The notes below the pieces were generated by a model, which did no database searches, was not told where the DNA came from, and worked only from the letters and a program-made list of their open reading frames with translations. From Rotaria sordida (Eukaryota; Rotifera; Eurotatoria; Philodinida; Philodinidae): a stretch of 64,000 bases of DNA. The stretch lies in assembly GCA_905250125.1 (NCBI GenBank), contig CAJNOL010000732.1:1-64000 (forward strand). The letters run 5' to 3'. How positions within the stretch are numbered: position 1 is the stretch's first letter; every line of letters starts with the position of its first letter. The position numbers and the translations under genes are program-made. Shown here piece after piece: positions 40,050 to 51,970 of this stretch.

Positions 40050-40978
40050 TTAAACATATTTAGTAGTAAGTGGTGTTATTCTTTTATCATAATTATGTTC
40101 ATACCATCTACCACCCGGTGTTGAAGGTTGTGATTGAGTTCGTTTTACGATAGACACTGTATCTGATCCAAAGGTATGTATCGATTTTTTATCAGATGAT
40201 TTTAGAACATGATTTGTTACTAATATTGGAGCGTTTTCAAAATTGTCTGCTGTTACTGGAAGAGACGAAGATACAGTCAGGGGCATGGTTAATGGCCGAG
40301 GAGGGGGTTGCTGTTTAATTATAACAGGAGTTTGAGATTTTGGTGCTACAACAGAAGTTGACTCCACGGCAGGTGAAGGAATTGCTAGTTCTCTATAGGT
40401 AACAGGGGTGATAGGATTTTTTGTTTGAAGAGAAGGTGGATCTTCCACAAGTGGGCGAGAAGAAGTTGCATCCGCTTTAACTATAGAAGGATTTGAAATT
40501 TCGTTTTCAGTAATTGATGAAGATGAATGATGATGATGGTGATGATGATGATGAGAACGATGATGATTGTGACCATCGGATGTATGATTATGTTGATGAT
40601 GACGATGATGATGATGATGATGAGGATCTTTATTTGCACTGTGAGAATGGTGAACATGACTATGATGAGCCGAAGGATATTGTTCGACGACGTCCTGTAA
40701 TACAATAGTTAAATTTTAGGTATGAAAAAAAAAATGTATGGCATACTACTTACATTGTTTGTTGGTATTGTCGGAAAAAATTCATTTTGCAGATATTGTT
40801 CACTAGAAACTACGGGACGATCTGGAGGATATGCAGGATAAAAATATTGTTCAGGTGCATATTGATTTAGATAATAATTGTATCCATTGACTGAAGCGAG
40901 TACAGGTTGGTTTTTACCATATTGTTGAACGGGAGTCTTTTTATTCGTTCCTTTTACTTTATTGTTTGTGTTACCCAT
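40050..40978 (-). CDS. His-rich protein with possible N-myristoylation site, unknown
   Basis: Two exons, 40978-40754 and 40694-40050, join in phase 0; 289 residues. The N-terminus MGNTNNKVKG has Gly2 and could be myristoylated, though position 6 is not Ser/Thr. Residues about 30-60 are Tyr/Pro-rich (YAPEQYFYPAYPPDRP). Exon 2 starts with an extreme His-rich stretch (runs of five to eight His near 40537-40625) that could bind metal or drive condensation. The C-terminal 150 residues are Pro/Ser/Thr-rich and end RWYEHNYDKRITPLTTKYV. No family is recognised. The opposite strand across the CAT/ATG runs gives spurious Asp-rich and Ile-rich ORFs. Confidence 0.65.
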
Positions 40979-41167
40979 GGCATTGACAATGTACGAAAAG
41001 AGTACAGAAAACGTATTGTTGATTTGATTTAATAGACATGTTATTCAAATGGGATTAAATAACATCTACTCAATAGTCATATTTATTCAAATACAATATA
41101 CAAAAACTAGATATTTTCATTGTTTAACAATTTTACTCAATAAACAATACAGTTAACACTTTTTTTT

Positions 41168-43094
41168 TTATTTTTTTGTTGATTTAGAAGATTTTTTTGA
41201 TTGGTTCGATTTTTGTTTGATGATTTTTTTTCCATGTTGAGAACGAGATTTCGATTTATTATTATTATTATTATTATTATTATCATCGTCACTTTCTATA
41301 TTAATCATTGGCAATGTTAAATTGTTTAATCGATGAGAACCTATGTTATATGATAGAAAAATGATGTAATTTATTTATTTGTATTTATAACATACGTGTA
41401 GAAAAACGAGTACTATAATGTATTGTTCGATCTATGATAGGTAAAGGTGATGGTTCTCGAATTGGTATTTCATTTTCTAAATAAGAATTAGGATTAAATA
41501 TAATTTACTGTAGGAAAATTAAATATACCATTGGTTTTTTTAGTTTTTCGTTTTTTTGTTGTTTTTCTTTTTGGTTTTTCTTCTTCAATTTCAACAAATG
41601 AAATCGGTTTTCTTTTACGTAAAACAATCGTATTCGATTTTGTATCATTATCTTCTGATATTGATTGTTTTCGTTTTCGTGTTTGTTTTATATTTTTTGT
41701 TATATCAATTGATTCTAATTCATTTTTTTTTGTAGAATGTGTTCCAAGTTTAGACATCGGTTCTGGAAAAATAAAAGAATTTCTGGAAAGAAATATTTAT
41801 ATTTAATTGAGAGAGAGAGAGAGGAAAAAGTAAAATTTTACTGTTGATGAATATTCGATTCATTATTTTCAATATTATTAGTTTCTTTTTTTTTAAGATG
41901 ATCAATTAAAAAACTTTCATGAACTCGAGGAATTATTACTTTTGGTTTGACTAAATTAACTAAAAAAAAAACAAAGAATTTGTTAATAAAATTAAAGAAT
42001 CTTTTATGCTTTTTTTTAAATACTAGTTTGATTTTGATCAAGTGGTGATAGTACATTTTTAATTGATTCAGATGCTTCATCTTGAAGAATTGTTGGAGAA
42101 AAATAAAGTTGTGCTGGAGGGTTAGGTTGAGAATATATTTGTGATACATCAATTTCTGTTGAAGGTATATGTGAAGAAATTTCCATTGGTAATGAATCAT
42201 TTGTTTCTGTGTTTGTTGTTTCTTCAGGTTTAATAACATATGTTGCATTAATAGAAGGAAGAATTCGAATGGATTCGATCGGGTTTAGAACAATACTCAT
42301 ACGTTCTTGTTTAGTTGATATTAGATTTTCAGTTGATGAAGGATGATCAATATGGACAAGTATTTGTGGTTGATCATTCTAGAATGATAATATGATGATT
42401 TAAAATAACTAAAAGAATTATTTACAAGTAATTCTAAAATATTTTGTTCTTCATTTGTTGTTTGAATATTTTCTATACATGGATGAATATCATTGGAAGT
42501 AATCAAATTTCTATAAAAAATTTTAATTTAGATAAGAAGATTTTCGTATAATTATGAATCAAATCATATATTAAAAACGTACTGATCAATAGCAGAATGA
42601 ATTTCTTTCCAATATTCATTTTCTTCATGAAGAATTTTTTGAATAGCACTACAATGTTCTTGTATCATGGTACGAACATTTTCCATACGCTGAAAATAAA
42701 TTTCAATAGTTGAAAATTTTTTATGGAAAAAAATTTTTCTGTTTTTTTACTTTATCAAAATAATTTGGTAATGATTGTGAAGCTATTTCAGTTAAATTAT
42801 CAAATATATGAACTTTTTTTTCATGTTTAAGTAAATGTTCATTTGTTTCAGTTATAGTTTTTTCAATGTCAAGATTTTGAAGATGAATATCTTTTAATTG
42901 TTTTTCATATTGTACTAAAAGAAAATATGTTGTAAGGAAGAATAAAAAAAAATTGTATCTCTTTTTTTGTTACCATTAATACTGATCTCAATTAATTTTC
43001 GAGCTTGTCGATATTTAACACGTGTAGCTTCAAAACGAGTTCGATTCCAGGTTAATGGTATATCGAACACTGTTCGATTGATAAAGGAGAACAT
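41168..43094 (-). CDS. Unknown coiled-coil protein with Lys/Arg-rich C-terminus
   Basis: Nine exons on the minus strand: 43094-42974, 42914-42751, 42689-42583, 42510-42426, 42378-42024, 41959-41842, 41782-41529, 41476-41396 and 41340-41168; all phases fit, 485 residues. Residues 1-150 are helical and charged (WNRTRFEATRVKYRQARKLI, QYEKQLKDIHLQNLDIEKTI, RMENVRTMIQEHCSAIQKIL), likely a coiled coil. The middle is acidic and Ser/Thr/Pro-rich. The C-terminal third is very basic, with RKRKPISF, KPKRKTTKKRKTKKTN and a Lys tail, suggesting a nuclear or chromatin-associated protein. The layout recalls shugoshin-like or kinetochore proteins, but no diagnostic motif is present. Exon 8 uses the acceptor at 41783; the next one downstream would cause an early stop. 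A possible extra 5' exon lies at 43660-43762. Confidence 0.6.
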
Positions 43095-43663
43095 TTACAA
43101 GTGGTAGAATCTTACTTAAGTTAATGATAAAAAAGAATCATTTATATTTATTTCAGAACAAAGACGTCTGTTTGTTCGCGTCAATCATTATAATAAAAAC
43201 CAGTAATTGATCAGCAATCGACAGATGTCAGATATTGCTTTGAAATACACAGGTGCACATAATATATATCTATATTTGTAAACTAGAGGTCTGCATCAGA
43301 CTCCGACTCGGCTATGAGAATATGTGATATAGATGAGGAGACTTTCTCATCCATACCCTCATCAAAGAGATCGACCCTCTCTTCATGAACATACCATCAC
43401 TAACGATCCAGCTCGTCTTTGCGTGCTCATTCACTTTATCAGCTCTCTGCATGTGTTTGTGTGTATTTTCGCCGTCATTGTTAAACATCTACTAATGAAC
43501 AAATATCTGATCGATAGAGAACATGATCTTCTCAAGTAGAAATTTGGTATTTTTGTTAAAAAATGCTTTCTTTGAAATTTTTTGAGTCTAAAATTAATAG
43601 AATTCAACGCAACATATCGAATACAATAACGATGAGATAAAATGTTTCTATAACACAAACCTG

Positions 43664-43762
43664 TTGCAAATTGTTCTAAAATCTGTCGACGATTATGTTT
43701 AGTGTCTGCTTTTTTTTTTTTTGCTTAGTTCTATGCAAGAAATCTTCTATAGATGAAGTCAT
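43664..43762 (-). other. Possible upstream first exon with A-tract frameshift
   Basis: Minus-strand ATG at 43762 opens MTSSIEDFLHRTK, then 13 A, then KADTKHNRRQILEQFAT and a GTTTGT donor. The donor and the acceptor at 43070 would join in phase to the gene at 41168-43094, but the frame needs 14 A. This could be a homopolymer sequencing error or a decayed exon. Confidence 0.3.
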
Positions 43763-43887
43763 TTTAAGCACGACATAACTATTTATTCGCTATCCTTTCA
43801 TATCTATTAAATATTAATACAAAGACGTGTGTTAAATAATTAGAATGTGTTCGATTCCTTGAAGATTTCCAGAATTCTACAGTTTTA

Positions 43888-44049
43888 TTAAGTTTTTTTT
43901 GCTGCTTGAGTTTCTTGCAATCCTACAGTTGCGTGAATGCGAGGAATTTCTTGGATCTCTCCAAAGCTTGCATATCTTTCAATTCCTCGAGCTCCAAGAA
44001 CTTCTGTAACTCTTTTGACTTCTTCAAATAGCAATACAAATTTTCTTGA
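43888..44049 (-). pseudogene. Coding-like fragment without start codon
   Basis: A minus-strand open frame codes KFVLLFEEVKRV, then LGARGIERYASFGEIQEIPR and HATVGLQETQAAKKT before a stop. Composition is richer in GC and more protein-like than the flanks. There is no Met and no good partner exon, so it may be a last exon or a gene relic. I do not recognise the family. Confidence 0.3.
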
Positions 44050-44821
44050 TTATATTTGTACAGGTTCACATGATTTGATGGTACATAATATTAAATTGAT
44101 AATCGATTATGTAAATCAAATACTTGTTGGAATAATTATATTTTATCGTTTGTTAATATTATTTAAAAAAATATATATGTATTGTCTCTTTTTGGTTACA
44201 TATTATGAACGATTAAAATACATCATTTAAATATTGATGCAAATTGAATAATAGTCAGTTATTGTGAAAAAGTCAAATATTTAAATGATGATATTTGTCG
44301 ATGATTATTTGTTAATTATATATGTGAAAGTCTTTATCTTTAGTTAGGGAAACTTAGTTTTAGAAGATATACTTTCATCTTTTGTCTATATAATTCAAAA
44401 AGTCAAAATACTTTACTTTTATATTTTAAGCTATCTATAACTCGATGAAATTGTCTGTTACAATAGATTTAACTGACAATAATAAATAAAATAGCTTTTT
44501 TTGGTCGGTTTTATTGAATGTCTTTCTGTGTACTTTAGTTCTGTACTAATTGCACTTTGAATATCGAAGTATTTATGACAAGTTCTATCATATAAAAATC
44601 GAACAAGCAGAAGTTCGTTTTTATTGATAACTATAAATGTTTCGTTATATTACAGATAGTCACAGCTTGCATGATAGTAATGATCATGATAATGATTGTC
44701 AAATATTATTCACATGTAGGCGATGTTTGCTTTTTCTTTATATTCGTTCTTTTCATAAAGATTTGATGGAATCGAATTGAAAATTACAGTGAAAAAACAA
44801 CAACACAATCTATCGTAGACC

Positions 44822-46704
44822 ATGACAGTAGCTTCATCCGAGATTGCTACTAATAGCAATCATGATTATGAAATTGAAAAACAAAAATTAATGCATAAAC
44901 TTGATTTACACCTGCTTCCAATTCTTTCGTATGTTTTTTTTAAATGTAGGATAAAAAAAACAAAATAATGTTTTTAAAACTTTTTTTCCAGTATTCTTTA
45001 TTTACTATCATATCTCAATGGAACAAATATTGCAAATGCAAAATTATTTGGTCTTGCAAATGATATTCAACTTACTTCAGAACAATATCAATGGTAAAAT
45101 ATCTTCTCATCTTTCAGTTAGATTTTACATATGAATGTCATTGTTCTTAGGTGTTTATCAATCTATTTCTTTGGTTTTGTAATTTTTCAAATACCATCAA
45201 ATATTATTCTTCGTCGATATCAACCATCAAATTGGATTTCTCTAATCGTTCTTCTATGGGGTAAATAATTCACTTTGTTTACCTTTTTTTTCTGAAATAA
45301 TGAAGTGCTCCAAAAAAAAAATTCTGTTGTTGTACGTGAGATAACAAATGCTTTGCATTTTGGTAAAAAGATCTCATTTTGATGACAAAATTTCATCATA
45401 TTATAATCATACTTTCACAGGTTTAGCAGCAGTAAGTATGGCGGCAGTAAACGGTTTCAAAACTCTACTGCTAGCGCGATTCTTACTTGGAACTTTTCAA
45501 TGTGGCTTTTTTCCTGGATTTATCTACTACACATCATTATGGTATAGAAGAAAAGAACAAGCTATTCGACTTGGATTCTTTTGGTCATTTTCAGCACTTG
45601 CTGGAGCTTTTGGTGGTTTAATTGCTTATGGTATTACACAAATTAAATCACCAATATTAACGGCATGGCAACTTATCTTTATTGTAAACTTTCTTTTTTT
45701 TAGTTATTTATTATTATTAATTTTGTTTATATTTAGATTGAAGGTGTTCCAACAATTATTCTTGCATTTTTTTGTTGGTTTTATATACCAGATACACCTG
45801 AACAAGCACGATTTTTGAATGATAAACAACGTCAATTAGAAACTGATCGTCTTCGACAAGATGCTGGTGCATCTCATCATAGTTCATTTTCTTGGTCACA
45901 AGTTCTATCTGTTTTTACTGATTGGAAAACATATATTTATGCTTTAACATATATATGTGGTACTACTTCTTTGCAAGGTATAACTCTTGTTTTACCTACA
46001 CTAATATCTGACATGGATCAATGGACACCAATTCAAACACAATTAATGACTGTTCCACCTTATCTTGTAGCATTCATTACTATTTTAATTGTTTCACGTA
46101 GTTCAGATTAGTAAGTATTTTATGTTGATGTTTTATATATCTTGTCTAAGAAATAAAATTTCTATAGTTTTGTTGAACGGTCTTTTCACCTTGTTGTTAC
46201 AAATTTACTGACAATCTGTGGTCTCTTAATATTAATATTCATCGATCAACAATATGTTTGTATTCTTTATATCGGTGTTGTTCTTGTTATATCAGGTTTA
46301 TATTCAAATGTTAGTATAAGAGTAACTTGGATTAATAATAATTTGTGAGTGATATTTTATTTATTTTCACTAAATTTCTATGATCTACGTATATGTTTAG
46401 TGCTTCATTAACTCGACGTGCAGTTGCAACAGCATTCATTATTTCAATAGCTGCTATTGGTGGAATCATATCAGGACAGATATATCAAGCCGAACAGAAA
46501 CCACGATATTTAATTGGTAATACAATTACATTAATTTGTTGTGTTATACAAACAACATTAGTGATTAGTCTTCGTCTAATATTTATGTATATTAATCATC
46601 AACGTTCAAAAATGAATGATGAAGAAATTAAGAAACAAATTGAAAAATATGGAGGAGATAAATTAGCTGGTGATCATCATCCTGAATATCGATATACGTT
46701 ATAA
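44822..46704 (+). CDS. MFS transporter, anion:cation symporter (Dal5-like) type
   Basis: Seven exons: 44822-44928, 44992-45093, 45151-45260, 45421-45683, 45737-46110, 46168-46344 and 46401-46704; 478 residues, normal for the family. It shows the major facilitator layout with about 12 TM segments: TM1 at LYLLSYLNGTNIANAK, the loop motif IPSNIILRRYQPSNW, then RFLLGTFQCGFFPGFIYYTS, YRRKEQAIRLGFFW and AGAFGGLIAYGI. The second half has NNNFASLTRRAVATAF and a KPRYLIGN loop, followed by a charged tail. These are marks of the ACS family (allantoate, nicotinate, vitamin and tartrate carriers), abundant in fungi. The gene has ordinary local introns and AT-rich codons. Substrate is unknown; plasma-membrane H+ symport is inferred. 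A broken copy follows on the same strand. Confidence 0.88.
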
Positions 46705-47170
46705 TTCAAGAAAATTTTTATTCATGCTTAAAATTGTATTCTAATTTTCTTTTTGTTTTTGTCTTAAATATTTACTAAATAGAAACAAACAACTTGTTTT
46801 CAAAAGTTTGCCATATGTTTTTAATTTTTTTGATTACTATTAAACTGATAACTAGATGAAGCCAAAGAGAAATATTGACCAGGTGACATCATTACTATGA
46901 TAAGCTACTCGTTTGAAGTGTAACTTTTACAAACATATCGAAGAAAATCTGCGAATTATTTTCATATGCTTCTTTTCTTTCACTTTTTTGATAAACGATT
47001 AAAATATAATGTCTATCAAAACCTGTTTTAATATCTGTTATCAAGTACAAATAGGATGCACAGCTCGAGTATTAATCATGATGTGCGCCATACCGCATAT
47101 ATATGTAGATACATTTGAGTTTTTTTTTGCTTTTCTTTTATTGATAAGTTTAGAAAAAAAACAGTGTAAT
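46705..47170. other. Spacer between the transporter and its broken copy
   Basis: About 470 bp, AT-rich, no feature seen. It would be the promoter of the second copy. Confidence 0.5.
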
Positions 47171-47277
47171 ATGGAAACGTTGTCTCCCATGATAAGCGAT
47201 GTTACTGACGATCATAATAGCCAACAAAATCGTACATTGATACGTAAACTTGATTTATATCTACTACCACTTATTTC
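47171..47277 (+). pseudogene. Exon 1 of a second MFS transporter copy
   Basis: It codes METLSPMISDVTDD then RTLIRKLDLYLLPLIS and ends in the same phase, with GTATGT, as exon 1 of the intact gene; both are exactly 107 nt. Exons 2-5, which code TM1 to about TM8, are not found downstream. The sequence after the donor runs into foreign DNA. Exons 6-7 of this copy appear at 57615-58155. Confidence 0.75.
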
Positions 47278-47874
47278 GTATGTATTTTGAAATAGATAAA
47301 AAACAAGTAATGCTCATCCCTGTGACTCGCTTGATCCTCGACTGTATACTTTGAACAATATATTCTATAATGGATCTTTTTATATATTAATAAATCATAT
47401 TCATATGAAGATTTCCTATTCACTCAATTATTGAGACAATAACCAAAAATCAAAAGTATTAGAGAAGAAATAGAGTAGACATGATTAATAAAACATAAAT
47501 ACAACATGTCGAAGATATTAGCAAAAAAATTTGTTGACAAAACAGAATATTTCCTTAATTAATCATAAATAAATGATGAAACAAGACTTAACTAAAGTAA
47601 AATATAGGGAAAGTTGGAAGTAAAGATTCTTGTCATTCCTATTTTTGTCAATAACTTATCTGATTTTTAAATGTTTCAAAATAACATCGATGTGATTAAT
47701 TGTATACTATTAAATCTGATACATAATCTTTCTATCATGCAAACAATCAAAAATTCATGTTTGTTTAACATTTATTGAAAGAATAACAAAAAAAAAACAG
47801 AAAAAAAAACAACAAAAAAACAGAAAAAAGGAAGCTAAACAAAAAGCTCCCACCATCCCCCTCTGAATGTTTGT
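47278..47874. other. Start of the insert, no gene
   Basis: About 600 bp between exon 1 of the broken transporter and the end of the GC-rich gene. AT-rich, ending in A-tracts near 47790-47830. Confidence 0.5.
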
Positions 47875-48472
47875 TCACAACAACCCTCCACCTCGACGAA
47901 AACCACCACCGTGACCACCTCCACCACGACCTACTGCCCGATGACCACGCCGATCCCATCCCCTAACACCATTATCCACCCAACCACCACCGTCCCTCAA
48001 CCATCGCTGCCCCCTTCCCTCCGATCTTCTGCCACGTACTTCCCACTCCTGCCGCTCCGCCAGCAGCTGCTGCACCTGCTCCGCCAACGCCGTAACTTGC
48101 CTCTCTAACCGCTCTATCCTTCGTTCAGCTGCCCTCTTCTCCCCCGCCAACTGCGCCACCCTTCGTTCAGATGCCGCCCTATCCACTGCCCACCTAGCAG
48201 CCAGATCTTCGGCTGTTTTCCCCCGAGCCTGCCACTCCTGGGCCCGGTTCTTCCACTGCTGTAGTTCTTCAGTGGTGGCTGTTGGTGGTGAAGATACCTA
48301 AAATACGCAACAGTAAAATCATTAATATTAAAAAAAAAAAGAATAAAAATAAAAGAAATCATTGGACATAAACAAGGTTCGAAAAAACGGTCACTATAAT
48401 AATATTGTGAGGATAGAAATCACAAAGTGAGAACATAAACATCAACCAAGTATGATCTCCTGTAATAGTGTA

Positions 48473-48662
48473 CGATGCAAAAGTAATGAGACAAATGTCG
48501 AATCCTATTTGTCTTCATTGAAAAAGTACTGAACGAAAAGTTTTTTTTACCAAAAGATAGGGCTTTTTCTCCTCTTTCGAATCGTATATAGCTTATTTTT
48601 TATAACACGTTCATAGACGAAGAGGAATAGGGTTTGACATTTGTCTCATTACTTTTGCATCA
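48473..48662. mobile_element. Tc1/mariner-like MITE, 190 bp, TA-flanked
   Basis: It sits in intron 2 of the GC-rich gene. The left end CGATGCAAAAGTAATGAGAC and the inverse of the right end (TGATGCAAAAGTAATGAGAC) match over about 36 bp with few mismatches. TA flanks both sides (48471-48472 and 48663-48664), the target preference of Tc1/mariner elements. It has no coding capacity. Confidence 0.85.
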
Positions 48663-49599
48663 TACGTTATTTTTTCTAATTACTCTCAGAGTATTCATAC
48701 CGTGTTTGTGTTCATATCATTCAGTTTACACATTGCTTTTGTTTCGTCAATGATGCACGATTTGAAAGTGATATGACCACGAATGAGAGAAGAATGTTTA
48801 TACCTAAAGAACAATGAAAATGAAAGGAAGAGAAAAAAAAACGTAGCTACCAATAAGGAGCTTTTTTTTCTGTTTTCTTTGTGTTCTATGAGTGAGATAT
48901 GTACAAAAAGGTCAATTATCGAACACAGTATGGAAGAAAAGAACGAAACAAATAGATTACTATGAAAACAAGCTAAAAAAGAAAGCTATGTGCTATCATA
49001 TAATAGCTGGCTATTTGTGACTGTACAATGAGAGCACATAAATCAGTAACAAAAGAGAAAAGATATTAATCTAATCTAACGAGCTTTCTTAAGAAAAATG
49101 TACCGATTGATTTATTTCTAAATAATTTTCGTTTTTAATTAAATCCTTACTAAACTGCTTTCATATTGAGGACCTCTTGCTCAAGGTATTGGACATGGAG
49201 AATCATAAAAAAATATTTTAACACTCACCGACGCTCCACCTTTTAGGGATGCACCGGTGGTACGGTGAGGCGGTGGGACCGGTGCACCGGTCACTTTTTT
49301 GTATTTCGGTGTCTCTCCTACACGATACATCTTAGGAACTCAAGCACTTAATTTTCTGATAAGAAGTAGTTCGTCGTCCTAATTAGTTTCGGGAAGTACT
49401 GATCATAACTCTGGAGTAAAGCAGAGAATCAAGCCGATAAGGTTATAAAAAGCCATAATGAATACCAGCGTATTAGTACTGCTGGATGTATTGAGTCTTA
49501 TGTTGTTTGAGTGATAGCGAAAACCGGTTATCACCGCAAATTTTCGTAGTTCTATATAGACAGTATTGATATTAACTAGAAATACTACGGTGAAAGTCA

Positions 49600-50150
49600 T
49601 TTCACCGGTCGAAACCGATAGCCATACCTACAGTTACTGGTGCAGCTGCGATAAATGTGCCTAGGTTTTTCGATCCAATCACGATAACCGTACCAATGGT
49701 TACTGGTCCATCTAAGATCAGTGTACCTACGGTTACGGATCTAACTATCATCATCGAGACTACGGTTATCAATCTAACTACAACAGCCACAGCTACGCTT
49801 ATCAGTCTAATTACTATCATCTAAGTTACGGTCATTCGCCTAGCTACGATTACTGTAAGTAAACCTATTGGTGCAACTGCGATAAACGTACTTACGGTTA
49901 CCAGTCCAACTATGATTACCGCATTGACAGTCATCAGTGACATTATATAGCCATACCTATGGTCATCGGTCTAACTACAACAAGCATACCCACGGATACC
50001 GATCTAAGTACGATAACTGTTTCTATCGTTAGTAGCCAAACTACGAGTACCATAGGTACGGCTGATAGTCCAATTGTGATAACCGCACTTACAGTTATCG
50101 GTCCAATTACGATCCTCCTAGGTACAGTTATTAGGTCAAAACGGATGTCG
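49600..50150. repeat. Degenerate ~33-bp tandem array inside the hAT-like element
   Basis: A unit like CTACGGTTATCGGTCTAACT recurs about every 33-37 bp with many mismatches, giving chance ORFs on both strands. Confidence 0.75.
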
Positions 50151-51239
50151 TGAAAAACAGCATTTTTAAGAAAGTAAGGTTTTTATAAAGGTTGACGAAG
50201 TAAACTGGGGCCGGAGAGTCAGAATTCAAAGTCAGTCTTTGAAAATTTTGAACTGAAGTTTTTAGATTAAGTGATTGTTTATTATGAAAGTAACTATTTC
50301 CTTGATAGGTTGATGAAGAGAAATGCAACTTGACGCCTTTGACTCTAATACTTAAGAAAACCATAGCATTCATCGAGAAATCATTTTATTGATAATTGGA
50401 ATGCAGAACCTTGGTAAATCGATTCCAGATTCGAGTCCCTGGAAACTGATTTACTTTCTTCACTCTTTATTAAATGTCAGGATCTTCTCAGAAAACCTTT
50501 CCTTAGCGTACAAGGTCAAATTAAACATTTCTAAAATTTGACCTCAGATTCAGATTTTCTGATCATCATCATCTTTCTTCACCTTTCATCGGGATTCGTT
50601 ACTGTCTTAGAAAATACTGTGTTTCACGAAAGCCTTCTAGGACTGATAACTGTACCTATGGTTATCATAATTGATCCTGCAATCGTGGGTACGGTTTTCT
50701 TAGTCGTAGCAATAACCGTACCAATGGCCCACGTAGTGAACCCGTAACCATACCTACTGTTATCGCCATCGTTGCATCACTAACATTAATAACGATACTC
50801 GAAGCTATACTCCTTACTAGATGGCACTATAACACAAAGCGTTTCTTTCATACTTGATTACCGTGATTCGACTAAGAAAAGGGTCAACGGAACCATGCAA
50901 ATTATGTCAATCTTCGATGCAACAGCATCAGTGATTGATGCAAGCACGCAGGTGTCTGAAAAATGGTCAAAATCGACCATATCAGTGGGCTCCTAATATT
51001 CTGACCTGCCATGCTCGTCTTAAACTCTAGGATTGAAACCGTCTTCTTGATTTGAGAGTTTGTCGTATACAAGACACTTTTACGCACGAATATAATCATC
51101 AGGCTAACAAGATGGTTGGTATAAAAATGAAAACGTACGGTGGTGGCTGCTAGACAGATATTATCTGTTATTTTGAGCCTCAACTAGCCCATAAAATTCT
51201 ATGAATCGGTCATAACGATAGGTTCCCGCTCTCTAACTT

Positions 51240-51870
51240 CCATTGTTAGCTTTCGAGTTGACGGTCAAAACTGTATAGCCGATTGGGGGTATTATACTAT
51301 TGCCAATCTTCTTTTTCACCAACTGGGGAATATCAACTAGCTTTTCGACAATTGGTGAATACACTATGGCGAAACAAAAATTTGATTGGCGATTTTCATG
51401 ATAGAGATTCGTCAATTGGCGAATATACTAACGAAAAATGGTCTGGTCGTAGGTGATTCTGTGTGGATATGAATGTGGGTGTGGGTCTGAGTGTTGTATA
51501 TGCGCTTGATCGATACTCGTACTCACGCCCACACGCACACTCACATCCTGTAATACTTAAATATTCTATCATCAATTTAGTTGAGTCATAATTCTACGGA
51601 TCAAAAATTGGCGAATTTCACACTAGCGACTCGCGAATTGTCGAATACACTATGACGAAACAAAAGTTTATTGACGAATTCCATACTGGGGATTCGTCAA
51701 ATTGGTGAATTTCGTCATGACATTCGCCCATTGGCGAACATACTACGGCAAAGATAAATATTTTTTGGCGAATTTCATACTAGAGATTCGCCAATTGGTG
51801 AATGTCGTGGGGAAATTCGCCACTGGTGAGTGTACTGTTGGCGAAATTCCGAATTGGCAAACTTACAGAG
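51240..51870. repeat. Degenerate minisatellite with GGCGAAT core
   Basis: Recurring phrases such as GATTCGCCAATTGGTGAAT and ACTATGGCGAAAC recur through the stretch, broken by a GT/CA-rich inverted segment near 51472-51545. Confidence 0.65.
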
Positions 51871-51970
51871 AGCCAGCTGAGTGTACGACAAGACTGAGGA
51901 TGAAAAACCCTTTCCAAGATGTGCATGACTACAAAGCTAAAAATAGAATCAATAGGGCGACGAAAATATA

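Larger units (their letters stand above)
43095..44821. other. Gap with exon or gene remnants
   Basis: Besides the possible exon at 43664-43762 and the coding-like fragment at 43888-44049, the stretch near 43283-43320 (ACTAGAGGTCTGC... and GACTCCGACTC) resembles a sequence at 56136-56215, probably a shared repeat. The rest is AT-rich and is the likely promoter of the transporter gene. Confidence 0.4.

Noticed and set aside
40481..40708. Asp-rich (+) and Ile-rich (-) ORFs
   Set aside because: They are other-frame readings of the CAT/CAC runs coding poly-His in the minus-strand gene.
41494..41763. Start of exon 8 of the coiled-coil gene at the acceptor before AACCGATG
   Set aside because: That acceptor puts exon 8 in a frame with an immediate stop. 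The acceptor 20 nt upstream keeps the frame.
49602..50153. Val/Thr/Ile-rich ORFs inside the hAT-like element
   Set aside because: They are read-outs of a degenerate 33-bp tandem repeat on both strands and have no protein family features.
51474..51485. Two tandem TGTGGG hexamers, like a bdelloid telomere repeat
   Set aside because: Only two units occur, inside a GT-rich inverted stretch of the hAT-like element, with no array and no terminal retroelement. Chance is enough to explain it.
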